Source: Pseudomonas fortuita
Lineage (GTDB): Bacteria; Pseudomonadota; Gammaproteobacteria; Pseudomonadales; Pseudomonadaceae
Reading direction: 5' to 3'
DNA: 64,000 nt
NCBI RefSeq assembly: GCF_026898135.2
Contig: NZ_CP114035.2
Location: 124,001-188,000, forward strand
The notes under the pieces were generated by a model. That model made no database searches, was not told the origin of the DNA, and was given only the letters and a program-made list of their open reading frames with translations. Position 1 is the first letter of the stretch. Every line of letters begins with the position of its first letter. The position numbers and the translations under genes were made by a program. Below are positions 9,097 to 17,710 of this stretch, in pieces.

Positions 9097-10439
9097 AGGT
9101 TGTACTGCTTGCGCTTGCGGTACAGGGTTGAAGCATCGATGCCCAAGGTCTTGGCGGCTTGGTCCAGGGTGTCGCTGGCGGCCAGCACGGCGCCGATATG
9201 GGCGCGCTCCAGCTCATCCAGGCTCAGGGCGGCGCCCACGCGCGGGGCATTGCTGGCGGGTTGTTCGCCCATGCCCAGATGGCTGATTTCCACGCGTTCC
9301 TGCGGGCAAATGATGCTGGCCCGTTCCACCACGTTGCGCAGTTCGCGAATGTTGCCAGGCCATCGGTAGTTGAGCAGGGCCGAGCGTGCCTCGTCACTGA
9401 ACCCGCGAGCGGGGCGGGAGTATTCCTTGACGAAGCGGGCCAGGAAGCGGTCCGCCAGGGTGAGGATGTCCTCACTGCGCTCGCGCAGCGGTGGCAGGTG
9501 CAGTGTGATGACGTTCAGGCGGTACAGCAGGTCTTCACGGAAGCGGCTTTCGCGCACCATCTCTTCGAGGTTCAGGTTGGTAGCGGCCAGAATACGCACA
9601 TCTGCACGTCGGGTGACCGGGTCGCCTACGCGTTCGTATTCCTTGTCCTGGATGAAGCGCAGCAGTTTGGGCTGCAAGGTCAGCGGGAAATCGCCGATCT
9701 CGTCGAGGAACAGCGTGCCACCATCTGCCTGGCTGACCCGCCCCAAGGTGCTTTCGCTCGCGCCGGTGAAGGCGCCACGGGTATGGCCGAACAGCTCGCT
9801 TTCCATCAGCTCGGCGTTAAGCGACGGGCAGTTGATGGTCACGCAGGCTTTGCGTGCACGCTTGCTCCAGCCATGGATCGCCCGTGCCAGCTCGCCCTTA
9901 CCGGTGCCGGACTCGCCCAGGATGAGGATGTTGGCGTCGGTGGTGGCGACCTGGCGGGCGGTTTCAAGCACCGCCATCATGGCGGGGCTATGGGAGTCGA
10001 GGCCGTCCTTGGGTTTGCGGACTTCACCTTCCAGGGCTTCCAGGCGCGCTGAAAGCTGGCGCACCTCCAGTTGCTTGGCCGTGGCCAGGCGCAACTGGTC
10101 GGGGCTGCACGGTTTGACCAGGTAGTCGGCAGCGCCGGCCTGAATCGCGTCTACCGCAGTGTCGATCGCCGAGTGCGCGGTAACGATCACCACGCGCATC
10201 CACGGGGCCTGGATACGCATCTGCGCCAGCACATCGAGGCCGTTGTCTTCACCGAGGCGTAAATCGAGGAAGCACAGGTCGAATACCTGTCGCTGCAGCA
10301 AGGTTTCGGCCTGGGCGGCGCTGTTGGCCGTGGCCACGCTGTATCCCTCGTCTTCCAGGCAGTAGCGGAAGGTGCGCAGGATCGCGGACTCGTCATCCAC
10401 CAGCAGAATGCGGCCTTGGTTGTCCTGGGCTGATTCCAT
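9093..10439 (-). CDS. algB: NtrC-family response regulator AlgB
   Basis: The 448-residue regulator has a receiver domain with the phospho-acceptor Asp59 (in FLDLRLG), a sigma-54-type AAA+ domain with Walker A GESGTGKGE and the sigma-54 contact loop GAFTGA, and a C-terminal Fis-type HTH (TLGIDASTLYRKRKQY). Length and gene order match AlgB of P. aeruginosa. It is the first gene of the algB-kinB pair and has a good ribosome site (AAGGAG). The intact GAFTGA loop suggests it can engage sigma-54, and two sigma-54 promoters lie just to its right on the opposite strand. Confidence 0.95.
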   Translation of the reverse strand: MESAQDNQGRILLVDDESAILRTFRYCLEDEGYSVATANSAAQAETLLQRQVFDLCFLDLRLGEDNGLDVLAQMRIQAPWMRVVIVTAHSAIDTAVDAIQAGAADYLVKPCSPDQLRLATAKQLEVRQLSARLEALEGEVRKPKDGLDSHSPAMMAVLETARQVATTDANILILGESGTGKGELARAIHGWSKRARKACVTINCPSLNAELMESELFGHTRGAFTGASESTLGRVSQADGGTLFLDEIGDFPLTLQPKLLRFIQDKEYERVGDPVTRRADVRILAATNLNLEEMVRESRFREDLLYRLNVITLHLPPLRERSEDILTLADRFLARFVKEYSRPARGFSDEARSALLNYRWPGNIRELRNVVERASIICPQERVEISHLGMGEQPASNAPRVGAALSLDELERAHIGAVLAASDTLDQAAKTLGIDASTLYRKRKQYNL

Positions 10440-10596
10440 TTCCTGTGCTCCTTAGGGATAGATCTTTATTTAGTGTGGGAAAAATCGGGCAAGTTGCATG
10501 GTCAATTCTGAAGGATTCTGTCCTTTGCATGCTAGCCAACGGCCAAACGATACGTAAAAACCGCTATTTGCCAATGATTTACTTAGAGGCACGCAC

Positions 10597-10612
10597 TGGC
10601 ACATTGGTTGCG
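10597..10612 (+). promoter_or_regulatory. Sigma-54 (-24/-12) promoter of the BON-domain gene
   Basis: The bases TGGCACATTGGTTGCG match the TGGCAC-N5-TTGC consensus at every conserved position. The GG and GC doublets are exactly 10 bp apart. Transcription would start near 10623, 27 bp before the ATG at 10650 and just ahead of its AAGGAGGA ribosome site. Confidence 0.75.
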
Positions 10613-10649
10613 ATGTTTTTCAGATTTTGCCTACGAAGGAGGAACAGCC

Positions 10650-11471
10650 ATGCCCTTTTCCCTGCGTACTGCCGTTTTGGCAGCCACCCTGCTGCCAATT
10701 TTCACCCCGGCCGTGGCCGACCCGGTGCAGGACGCGCGCCTGGAAGGTGCCCTGCAAACCGCCCTGACACTGAACCGCATGCTCGACCCATTCCGTATAA
10801 AGGTTGAAGTGGACGGCAAGCAGGCGCGGCTTTCCGGTGAGGTGGAGAGCGAGGTCGAGCGGCAGCTGGCCGAAGATGTGGCCCGGGCCACCCGGGGCAT
10901 CGAACACGTTGAGAACCAGTTGCAGGTCAATGCCCAACTGGTCGAGCGCCCGCTGGAGCAGCGTGCCTACGCCCAGCGCCTGGAGGACGCCACCCTGGCG
11001 GCGGTGATCCGCGCCCGGCTGTTGTGGAGCCGCACCACCGAAAAAGCACCTATAGAAGTACAGAGCAGCGACGGCGTGGTGACGTTGCGCGGCAGGGTCG
11101 ACAGTGCCGAAGCCAAGGAGCTGGCAGGCGTGGTGGCGCGTACCACCGACGGCGTGCACTTGGTCAATAACCTGATCAGCCTCGATACCGCCGCCATGGC
11201 CAAGGCGCGGGAAACGCCGGTGGGGGCGCCAACCGGGCCGCAGCCGAGTGACAGCTGGATCATCGACAAGATCCAGAGCAGCTACCGCTTCAGCCGCAAC
11301 CTCGATGGCCTGAACCTGAAGGTGGCCAGCGAATCGGGGATGGTCAGGCTGTCGGGTGAGGTGGTCAGCGCTGAGCAGAAAACCATCGCCGTGGAGATCG
11401 CCCGGCAGATCATCGGCGTACGCGGGGTAGATGCCGACCTGCTCAAGGTGGCGACCAAGGTTGAGGGATGA
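10650..11471 (+). CDS. Exported BON-domain protein
   Basis: The 273-residue protein has a signal peptide (cleaved near AVADP, residue 24) and three successive BON-like modules (about 25-100, 110-180 and 200-270), each with the V-x-L-x-G-x-V pattern followed by a helix. BON proteins (OsmY type) reside in the periplasm and are linked to envelope or osmotic stress; the biochemical role is unknown. The start at 10650 is fixed by an AAGGAGGA site 7 bp upstream; a longer TTG reading at 10608 would begin inside the sigma-54 promoter. It is divergent from algB. Confidence 0.85.
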   Translation: MPFSLRTAVLAATLLPIFTPAVADPVQDARLEGALQTALTLNRMLDPFRIKVEVDGKQARLSGEVESEVERQLAEDVARATRGIEHVENQLQVNAQLVERPLEQRAYAQRLEDATLAAVIRARLLWSRTTEKAPIEVQSSDGVVTLRGRVDSAEAKELAGVVARTTDGVHLVNNLISLDTAAMAKARETPVGAPTGPQPSDSWIIDKIQSSYRFSRNLDGLNLKVASESGMVRLSGEVVSAEQKTIAVEIARQIIGVRGVDADLLKVATKVEG

Positions 11472-11583
11472 TCGTGCAATTCGCACGACCCTGCAGGCGA
11501 CATCGTGCAGGATACGTCCTCGCGGTTCACTCGATGATTATGTAAGTTATTGATTTATAAGGATTTTAATTAAATCAAAAGGC

Positions 11584-11599
11584 TGGCATGCAGGCTGCA
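11584..11599 (+). promoter_or_regulatory. Putative second sigma-54 promoter
   Basis: The bases TGGCATGCAGGCTGCA fit the -24/-12 pattern with correct GG to GC spacing (10 bp) and two mismatches to the full consensus. An AT-rich tract (11541-11580) lies just upstream. It would serve the small membrane protein gene at 11646. Confidence 0.55.
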
Positions 11600-11645
11600 A
11601 TTACCTGTTCAGGTTTGAACAAAAATTACAGCAGGAGGAGCCGGC

Positions 11646-12141
<496 letters not shown>

Positions 12142-12143
12142 AG

Positions 12144-12614
12144 ATGAGCAGGAAGCTTTGTTCGGCCCTTGCCGCCGCCCTGTTGCTGGGCGGCAGCGCG
12201 GCGGCCATGGCGGCCAATGACGGCCAGGTCCGGGTCGACCAGTTGCTCGGCTCGGACCCGGAGTATCGGGATACCTGGCAGGACACGATCAAGGGCGAGG
12301 AACGACTGCCCGATTGGGTAGTCAATCTGACCGGTAGTGCCCAGCAGCAGATGTCTGCCGTTACCGAAGACGGCGACAAATACTTGGTCGGCCCCCTGTG
12401 TGAAAAACAGGACAACTGTACCTACAAGCGGCTGATCGTGGCCTTCAGCTGGGACAAGGATGATGCCTACGGGATGCTCGTGGAGGTACCCGAGGGTTTG
12501 CCCAGCGACAAATCGCCCACTCGCCATGCGCAGTATCGCTGGCTGGGCAAACCCGATGACGGCATGAAGGCGATGCTGCAGGAGCAGCTCAAACGTGACC
12601 CTAACTGGTACTGA
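12144..12614 (+). CDS. Ivy-family lysozyme inhibitor (periplasmic)
   Basis: The 156-residue protein has a signal peptide ending at AMAA (about residue 24). Its mature part contains CEKQDNC, the disulfide-closed loop corresponding to the lysozyme active-site plug (CKPHDC) of E. coli Ivy. The C-terminal WLGKPDDGMKAML also resembles Ivy. The family inhibits C-type lysozyme and protects peptidoglycan, also against the cell's own lytic enzymes. The loop lacks the usual His, so inhibition strength could differ. I chose ATG 12144; a TTG at 12138 overlaps the previous stop. It closes the envelope-protein cluster beside algB. Confidence 0.7.
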   Translation: MSRKLCSALAAALLLGGSAAAMAANDGQVRVDQLLGSDPEYRDTWQDTIKGEERLPDWVVNLTGSAQQQMSAVTEDGDKYLVGPLCEKQDNCTYKRLIVAFSWDKDDAYGMLVEVPEGLPSDKSPTRHAQYRWLGKPDDGMKAMLQEQLKRDPNWY

Positions 12615-12660
12615 GCATTTTTTGCCGGTATTGCGGTGAAAGGTTATCGACTGTCACGTA

Positions 12661-12696
12661 ATAGAAGCTGAACCTTTCTATAGTTCAGCCTTCTAT
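12661..12696 (+). terminator. Hairpin after the lysozyme-inhibitor gene
   Basis: ATAGAAGCTGAAC pairs with GTTCAGCCTTCTAT with one bulged base. It lies about 47 bp after the stop. No T-run follows, so it may be a processing or stability hairpin rather than a classical terminator. Confidence 0.45.
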
Positions 12697-12925
12697 GATG
12701 CGCCGCCCCGAGGAGGGGCAGCACATGACCAGGGGGCCGGGCTGTTCTGGTTGCTAGAGAACCGGAGTGGCCTAGGGGTACAGGGAGTGCCTCCAGCAAT
12801 GGGCCGGGTCAGGAAAGGCGGAATCGGAAGTATCAGGTCGGCGGTGTCACAGGGACACCTTGCAGACCTGACTTCCGAGGAGCCATGTAGGAAACGTCCC
12901 TTCCCTTGCGCGTTTTTTCCCTCAA
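12697..12925 (+). ncRNA. Candidate structured RNA or long gltP leader
   Basis: This gene-free stretch is unusually rich in pairing. A GTTCT/AGAAC hairpin lies at about 12747-12765 and GGAG/CTCC at 12783-12794. A long compound hairpin at 12824-12878 is built of three stacked stems: TCGGAAGT with ACTTCCGA, CAGGTC with GACCTG, and GGTGTC with GACACC. A T-run (TTTTTT) follows at about 12912. No known riboswitch or sRNA family was recognised. It could be an independent sRNA or a regulatory leader of gltP, which starts 434 bp further on. Confidence 0.4.
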
Positions 12926-13359
12926 GACACATTTTGTCTCGACCGTACATCAACTTTTTTTCGACCTCGATGGCGCTTCTTCAAGTGTCATTTCCGCCAT
13001 TCGGATTGTCGAACAGGCCATCTTTCATGTGCTTTGCATACCGTCAAATCTGCCGAAATATGGCGGTTTGGACTTGTTCGGGATTCCGAACGTTATAAAT
13101 CAAGCACTTGCCGACGCTCTGTTTTAGTGCAAATCGATATGCGTAAACGGCATGGGGTATGCGTTTCCGGCATTAGATTTCCCCCTTTGCCATCGCAATA
13201 GTTGCCGCCTTTTTCGCTGGCACGAGCGCCCTGTCGCTCGCCTGCGCTGTCCTTACATGAAGTCGCCGGAAGGAAGATTTGCTGCCCGTGACCTGGCCTA
13301 TGGCTTTGTCACGGGCGTTTTCGTCCGGTGCCATGACCACTAGAACAAAGGGTAAAGAC
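12926..13359 (+). other. Intergenic region upstream of gltP
   Basis: Four hundred and thirty-four bases without a supportable gene. The short reading frames lack ribosome sites and protein-like composition. AT-rich segments near 12950 and 13095 could hold the gltP promoter, but no confident -35/-10 pair is visible. Confidence 0.5.
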
Positions 13360-14688
13360 ATGAAGAAGGCAAAACTGAGCCTCGCCTGGCAGATCGTCAT
13401 CGGTCTGGTCCTGGGCGTTGCAATCGGCGCGCTGCTGAACCACTTCAGCGCGGAAAAGGCATGGTGGATCAGCAACGTTCTCCAGCCCGCCGGTGACATC
13501 TTCATTCGCCTGATCAAGATGATCGTCGTCCCGATCGTGATCTCGTCGCTGATCGTGGGTATCGCCGGGGTTGGCGACGCGAAGAAACTGGGCAGTATCG
13601 GCCTGAAGACCATCATCTACTTCGAAGTGGTGACCACCATCGCCATCGTCGTGGGTCTGGTGCTCGCCAACCTGTTCCACCCGGGCGCCGGCATCGACAT
13701 GAGCACCCTGGGTACCGTGGACATCTCCAAGTACCAGGCCACTGCGGCTGAGGTGCAGCATGAGCACGCGTTCATCGAAACCCTGCTCAACCTGATTCCA
13801 TCGAACATCTTCGCAGCGCTGATGCGTGGCGAAATGCTGCCGATCATCTTCTTCTCGGTAATGTTCGGCCTGGGCCTTTCTAGCCTGCAGGCAGAACTGC
13901 GTGACCCGCTGGTACGCACCTTCCAGGCTGTATCGGAAACCATGTTCAAGGTCACCCACATGATCATGAACTACGCCCCGATCGGCGTGTTCGCCCTGAT
14001 CGCCGTGACCGTGGCCAACTTCGGCTTCAGCTCGCTGCTGCCGCTGGCCAAGCTGGTGCTGCTGGTGTACTTCGCCATCGCCTTCTTCGCCTTCATGGTG
14101 CTGGGCCTGGTAGCCCGCGTGTTCGGCTTCTCGGTGATCAAGATCATGCGCATCATGAAAGATGAGCTGATCCTGGCCTACTCCACCTCCAGCTCCGAAA
14201 CCGTGCTGCCGCGTGTGATCGAGAAGATGGAGAAGTACGGCGCACCGAAGTCGATCTGTTCGTTCGTGGTACCGACCGGCTACTCCTTCAACCTTGACGG
14301 TTCGACCCTGTACCAGAGCATTGCGGCCATCTTTATTGCCCAGCTGTACGGTATCGACCTGTCGTGGAGCCAGCAGTTGCTGCTGGTGCTGACCCTGATG
14401 GTCACCTCCAAAGGTATCGCCGGCGTGCCGGGCGTATCGTTCGTGGTCCTGCTGGCCACCCTGGGCAGCGTAGGCATCCCGCTGGAAGGCCTGGCCTTCA
14501 TCGCAGGTGTCGACCGCATCATGGACATGGCCCGTACTGCACTGAACGTGGTGGGCAACGCCTTGGCTGCACTGGTCATCGCGCGCTGGGAAGGCATGTA
14601 CGATGCGGCCAAAGGCGAGCAGTACTACGCCTCGCTGATGGCCGACAAAAAGGAAGCTGTAGTCGCTGGCGAAACCGCCAAGCGCTGA
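13360..14688 (+). CDS. gltP: Proton/sodium-dicarboxylate amino acid symporter (glutamate/aspartate)
   Basis: The 442-residue inner-membrane protein is a DAACS-family carrier. It has eight membrane spans, the serine-rich hairpin AYSTSSSETVLP and the substrate-site segment GYSFNLDGSTLY. Length (E. coli GltP is 437) and sequence favour a glutamate/aspartate:proton symporter rather than DctA. The ATG at 13360 follows a GGGTAAAG-type ribosome site and begins MKKAKLSLAWQI; the upstream in-frame extension is not protein-like. A strong terminator follows at 14707-14733. The leader before it is long and structured. Confidence 0.88.
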   Translation: MKKAKLSLAWQIVIGLVLGVAIGALLNHFSAEKAWWISNVLQPAGDIFIRLIKMIVVPIVISSLIVGIAGVGDAKKLGSIGLKTIIYFEVVTTIAIVVGLVLANLFHPGAGIDMSTLGTVDISKYQATAAEVQHEHAFIETLLNLIPSNIFAALMRGEMLPIIFFSVMFGLGLSSLQAELRDPLVRTFQAVSETMFKVTHMIMNYAPIGVFALIAVTVANFGFSSLLPLAKLVLLVYFAIAFFAFMVLGLVARVFGFSVIKIMRIMKDELILAYSTSSSETVLPRVIEKMEKYGAPKSICSFVVPTGYSFNLDGSTLYQSIAAIFIAQLYGIDLSWSQQLLLVLTLMVTSKGIAGVPGVSFVVLLATLGSVGIPLEGLAFIAGVDRIMDMARTALNVVGNALAALVIARWEGMYDAAKGEQYYASLMADKKEAVVAGETAKR

Positions 14689-14706
14689 GCCTTACCGCTG
14701 TTTGAT

Positions 14707-14736
14707 AAAGAGCCCCGACCTGTCGGGGCTTTTTGT
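14707..14736 (+). terminator. Terminator after gltP
   Basis: AAGAGCCCCGAC pairs with GTCGGGGCTTTTT across a short loop and ends in a T-run, about 20 bp after the gltP stop codon. Confidence 0.92.
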
Positions 14737-14769
14737 TGTCTGTGAGATCTTGGGCCGCGTTGCGGCCCT

Positions 14770-14842
14770 ATCGCGACGCAAGGCCGCTCCCACAAGGGCG
14801 GGCGTTCACCGATCTTTGTGGGAGCGGCCTTGTGTCGCGATA
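14770..14842. repeat. REP element pair (inverted)
   Basis: Arms at 14770-14795 (CGCGACGCAAGGCCGCTCCC) and 14816-14842 (GGGAGCGGCCTTGTGTCGCG) are inverted copies of the same REP type as at 5503-5610. Confidence 0.85.
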
Positions 14843-14925
14843 CGAGGGCGCAGCCCTCGCCTGCGATCGCCAGTCAGGGGCTGCGATACGCTATCATTCG
14901 GGCATTTTTCAGGGGGTACACGCGG

Positions 14926-16155
14926 ATGCTCAACGGCCTTTGGCTTGGCTTTTTCCTGGTGGCGGCGGTGTCCGCCCTGGCCCAATGGCTGGTAGGCGGG
15001 AACGCTGGCATCTTCGCGGCAATGGTCGAAAGCATCTTCGCCATGGCCAAGCTGTCGGTCGAGGTGATGGTGCTGCTGTTCGGCACACTGACCCTGTGGC
15101 TGGGCTTTCTGAAGATCGCCGAAAAGGCCGGTATCGTCGAATGGCTGGCCAAGGTGCTGGGCCCGCTGTTTGCCCGCCTGATGCCGGAGGTGCCGCCCGG
15201 CCACCCGGCTCTTGGCCTGATAACCATGAACTTCGCCGCCAACGGTCTGGGCCTGGACAACGCCGCCACGCCGATTGGGCTCAAGGCCATGCGCGCGCTG
15301 CAGGAGCTGAACCCCAGCAGCACCACCGCGAGTAACGCGCAGATCCTGTTCCTGGTGCTCAACGCCTCGTCGCTGACGCTGCTGCCAGTCACTATCTTCA
15401 TGTACCGGGCCCAGCAGGGCGCGCCAGACCCGACCATGGTGTTTCTGCCCATCCTGCTGGCGACCAGCGTCTCGACCCTGGTCGGCCTGCTGTCGGTGGC
15501 AGTGATGCAGCGTTTGCGCCTGTGGGACCCGGTGGTACTTGCCTACTTCATCCCCGGCGCCTTGCTGCTGGGAGGGTTCATGGCCTTTCTCGGCACTTTG
15601 TCGGCGGCCGCGCTGGCCAGCCTGTCGTCTATCCTGGGCAACCTCACGCTGTTTGGCGTGATCATGCTGTTCCTGGTGATAGGTGCCCTGAAGCGGGTGA
15701 AGGTGTATGAAGCCTTTGTCGAAGGCGCGAAGGAAGGCTTCGATGTGGCCAAGAACCTGCTGCCCTACCTGGTGGCGATGCTGGTGGCGGTGGGTGTGCT
15801 GCGCGCCTCTGGTGCCCTGGAGCTGGCCCTGGACGGTATCCGTCATGCGGTGAACTGGATGGGCCTGGACACCCGCTTTGTCGAGGGCTTGCCCACCGCG
15901 CTGGTCAAGCCGTTCTCTGGCAGCGCAGCACGGGCCATGCTGATCGAGACCATGCAGACCCAAGGCGTGGACAGTTTCCCGGCCTTGGTGGCGGCAACGG
16001 TTCAGGGCAGCACCGAAACCACCTTCTACGTACTGGCCGTGTACTTTGGCGCCGTGGGCATCCAGCGCGTGCGCCATGCGGTAGGCTGCGCACTGCTGGC
16101 CGAGTTGTCCGGGGTGATCGCGGCGATCTTCGTCTGCTACTGGTTCTTCGCCTGA
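14926..16155 (+). CDS. SpmA-SpmB fusion membrane protein (nucleoside-recognition/Gate domains)
   Basis: The 409-residue, polytopic membrane protein consists of two Gate domains corresponding to SpmA (N-terminal half, containing TMNFAANGLGLDNAATPIG) and SpmB (C-terminal half, containing KPFSGSAARAML and VQGSTETTFYVLAVYFG). The Bacillus spore maturation proteins are separate; here they are fused, as in many Gram-negative bacteria, where the role is unknown and transport is suspected. ATG 14926 is preceded by AGGGGG. The last 19 bp overlap the convergent lipoprotein gene. Confidence 0.8.
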   Translation: MLNGLWLGFFLVAAVSALAQWLVGGNAGIFAAMVESIFAMAKLSVEVMVLLFGTLTLWLGFLKIAEKAGIVEWLAKVLGPLFARLMPEVPPGHPALGLITMNFAANGLGLDNAATPIGLKAMRALQELNPSSTTASNAQILFLVLNASSLTLLPVTIFMYRAQQGAPDPTMVFLPILLATSVSTLVGLLSVAVMQRLRLWDPVVLAYFIPGALLLGGFMAFLGTLSAAALASLSSILGNLTLFGVIMLFLVIGALKRVKVYEAFVEGAKEGFDVAKNLLPYLVAMLVAVGVLRASGALELALDGIRHAVNWMGLDTRFVEGLPTALVKPFSGSAARAMLIETMQTQGVDSFPALVAATVQGSTETTFYVLAVYFGAVGIQRVRHAVGCALLAELSGVIAAIFVCYWFFA

Positions 16156-16772
16156 ACCTTCAACTGATCCTGGTTGGCCTGGGCAATCGTCCAGTTCACC
16201 ACCTGCCCCACCAGCTGGTCGCTGGCCTGACCAAAGCCGGCGACCACCGCTGACACCTGTTTGTCGGCAAGGGGCTGGCGAATCTCGAAGCGCTTGCTGG
16301 CCAGGATGCGCTGGTTGCGCCCCTGAACCAGGCGGGCATCGTAGCGGATCACCACTTCCACCGCCCCGCCCGGGCGGTACTCACTCTGAAACGCCTGCAA
16401 CTCGCCAGCCAGCTCGTAGTCGGCCTGCAGGTTGCTGTCGTCGGCACTCAAGCGCTGCACCTGGCCGTCACGCTGGAAACCATCGAGCAGGCGGTTGCGT
16501 AGCAGTACCGGGGCCGCATCGCTCCAGCGCGCGCCCTTGTAACTGCTGACCACATCGCCTTGGGGAATGACGGCAATGCGCGGGCCAGCCAACACCTCAC
16601 TGGCCAGCGGCTTGTTCAGGCGCAATGACCAGTCCAGCGGCGCCGCTGTGCGGCTGGGCTGGTTCACCGGCAGGCGGTAGAGGTCGACGGGCTCGCTCTG
16701 GGGCAGGATCGAGCAGGCACTGGCCAGGCTCAGCGAGGCCGCCAGGGCCAGCAGGCGCAACGACGGTTTCAT
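16137..16772 (-). CDS. ABC transport auxiliary lipoprotein (PqiC/MCE-associated)
   Basis: The 211-residue lipoprotein has a lipobox ending in Cys20 (LASAC) and then the ABC_trans_aux fold common to PqiC and YmbA-type proteins (VDLYRLP near the start, a GARWSDAAPVLLRNRLLDGF helix and KRFEIRQPL strand). It is probably anchored in the outer membrane and receives or binds lipids delivered by the MCE protein encoded just upstream. Its ATG overlaps the stop of the MCE gene by 4 bp. It is the last gene of the operon running from 19632. The 3' end overlaps the convergent SpmAB gene by 19 bp. Confidence 0.85.
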   Translation of the reverse strand: MKPSLRLLALAASLSLASACSILPQSEPVDLYRLPVNQPSRTAAPLDWSLRLNKPLASEVLAGPRIAVIPQGDVVSSYKGARWSDAAPVLLRNRLLDGFQRDGQVQRLSADDSNLQADYELAGELQAFQSEYRPGGAVEVVIRYDARLVQGRNQRILASKRFEIRQPLADKQVSAVVAGFGQASDQLVGQVVNWTIAQANQDQLKVQAKNQ

Positions 16773-17707
16773 GGCTGGAACTCCTTGTTGTTGTCGCGGC
16801 CGAGCAGGTAGCCGCTCGGGTCGGCCTCCAGTTGCCGGGAAATGCCTTTGAGCGCGTTGAGGGTTTCGCGCAGCTCGCGAATGGCTGGGGTTAGCTGGTT
16901 CAGGCCTTGTGCGCCGTCGCCGAGGGCCTCGCTGTTGTTCTTGAGCAGGTTGTTGATGGTTGCCGTACTTTCAGCCAGTGACTGCATGGCCTGCTCGGCG
17001 CTGCCGATCGCCTGTTTGCCTTGGCTGCCGAGCAGGCCGTTGGCGTTGCGCATCAGCGCCTGGGTTTCGGCCAGGGTCGCGCTGGCCTGCTTGCCCACCT
17101 GCACCAGCTGTTCGATGGCCTCGGCGATGCCACCGTGCTGCCCGGCAAAGGCGCCGGTGGTCTTGTCGAGGTTGGCCAGGGTGTTGCTGAGGTGGCCGAT
17201 GTTGTCTTCCGAGAACATCTGGTTGGCGTTGTGCAGCAGCAGGTTGACGTTGGTGACGAGATCGCTGCTGTCATTGAGCAGGCGCGAGATCGGCGACGGC
17301 GAGGCAATGATCACTGGCAGCTTGCCGTCCTTGCCCTTCAGTTCAGGGCTGTGCGGAGTGCCGCCGCTCAGCTGGATGAACGAGTTGCCTGTCACGCCGG
17401 CCAGGGTCAGCTTGGCCTGGGTGTCTTCTTTCACTGGGGTGTCGCCGCTCAGGCGCACCCGGGCCAGTACCCGACGCGGGTCCTTCGGGTCCAGCCGCAG
17501 GGTAGATACATCACCCACCTTGATACCGTTGTACTGCACCGGGCTGCCGCGCGACAGGCCGGAAACGGCTTCGTTGAACACCACTTCGTAATCCTTGAAG
17601 GCGTCATCGACACTGGACTTGGTCAGCCATAGGCCGAACAGCATGGCACCAGCCACCACCAGGACGGTGACCAGGCCGATAAGGACATGATGGGCTCGGG
17701 TTTCCAT
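16769..17707 (-). CDS. MCE-domain lipid transport protein (MlaD family)
   Basis: The 312-residue protein has one N-terminal transmembrane helix (about 8-28) and one MCE domain (about 38-115, with VQYNGIKVGDV and GVTGNSFIQLSGG). A long helical C-terminal part with Ala/Leu/Gln-rich segments (about 150-300) could form a periplasmic needle or coiled coil. In the Mla/Pqi systems such proteins form hexameric rings that carry phospholipid between membranes. It is longer than MlaD (about 180 residues), closer to single-MCE proteins with extended tails. It lies 3 bp after the ATPase gene. Confidence 0.88.
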   Translation of the reverse strand: METRAHHVLIGLVTVLVVAGAMLFGLWLTKSSVDDAFKDYEVVFNEAVSGLSRGSPVQYNGIKVGDVSTLRLDPKDPRRVLARVRLSGDTPVKEDTQAKLTLAGVTGNSFIQLSGGTPHSPELKGKDGKLPVIIASPSPISRLLNDSSDLVTNVNLLLHNANQMFSEDNIGHLSNTLANLDKTTGAFAGQHGGIAEAIEQLVQVGKQASATLAETQALMRNANGLLGSQGKQAIGSAEQAMQSLAESTATINNLLKNNSEALGDGAQGLNQLTPAIRELRETLNALKGISRQLEADPSGYLLGRDNNKEFQP

Positions 17708-17710
17708 TGC

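Noticed and set aside
12751..13098. Short reading frames in the region before gltP
   Set aside because: No ribosome sites, no protein-like composition, and the sequence shows RNA-type pairing instead.
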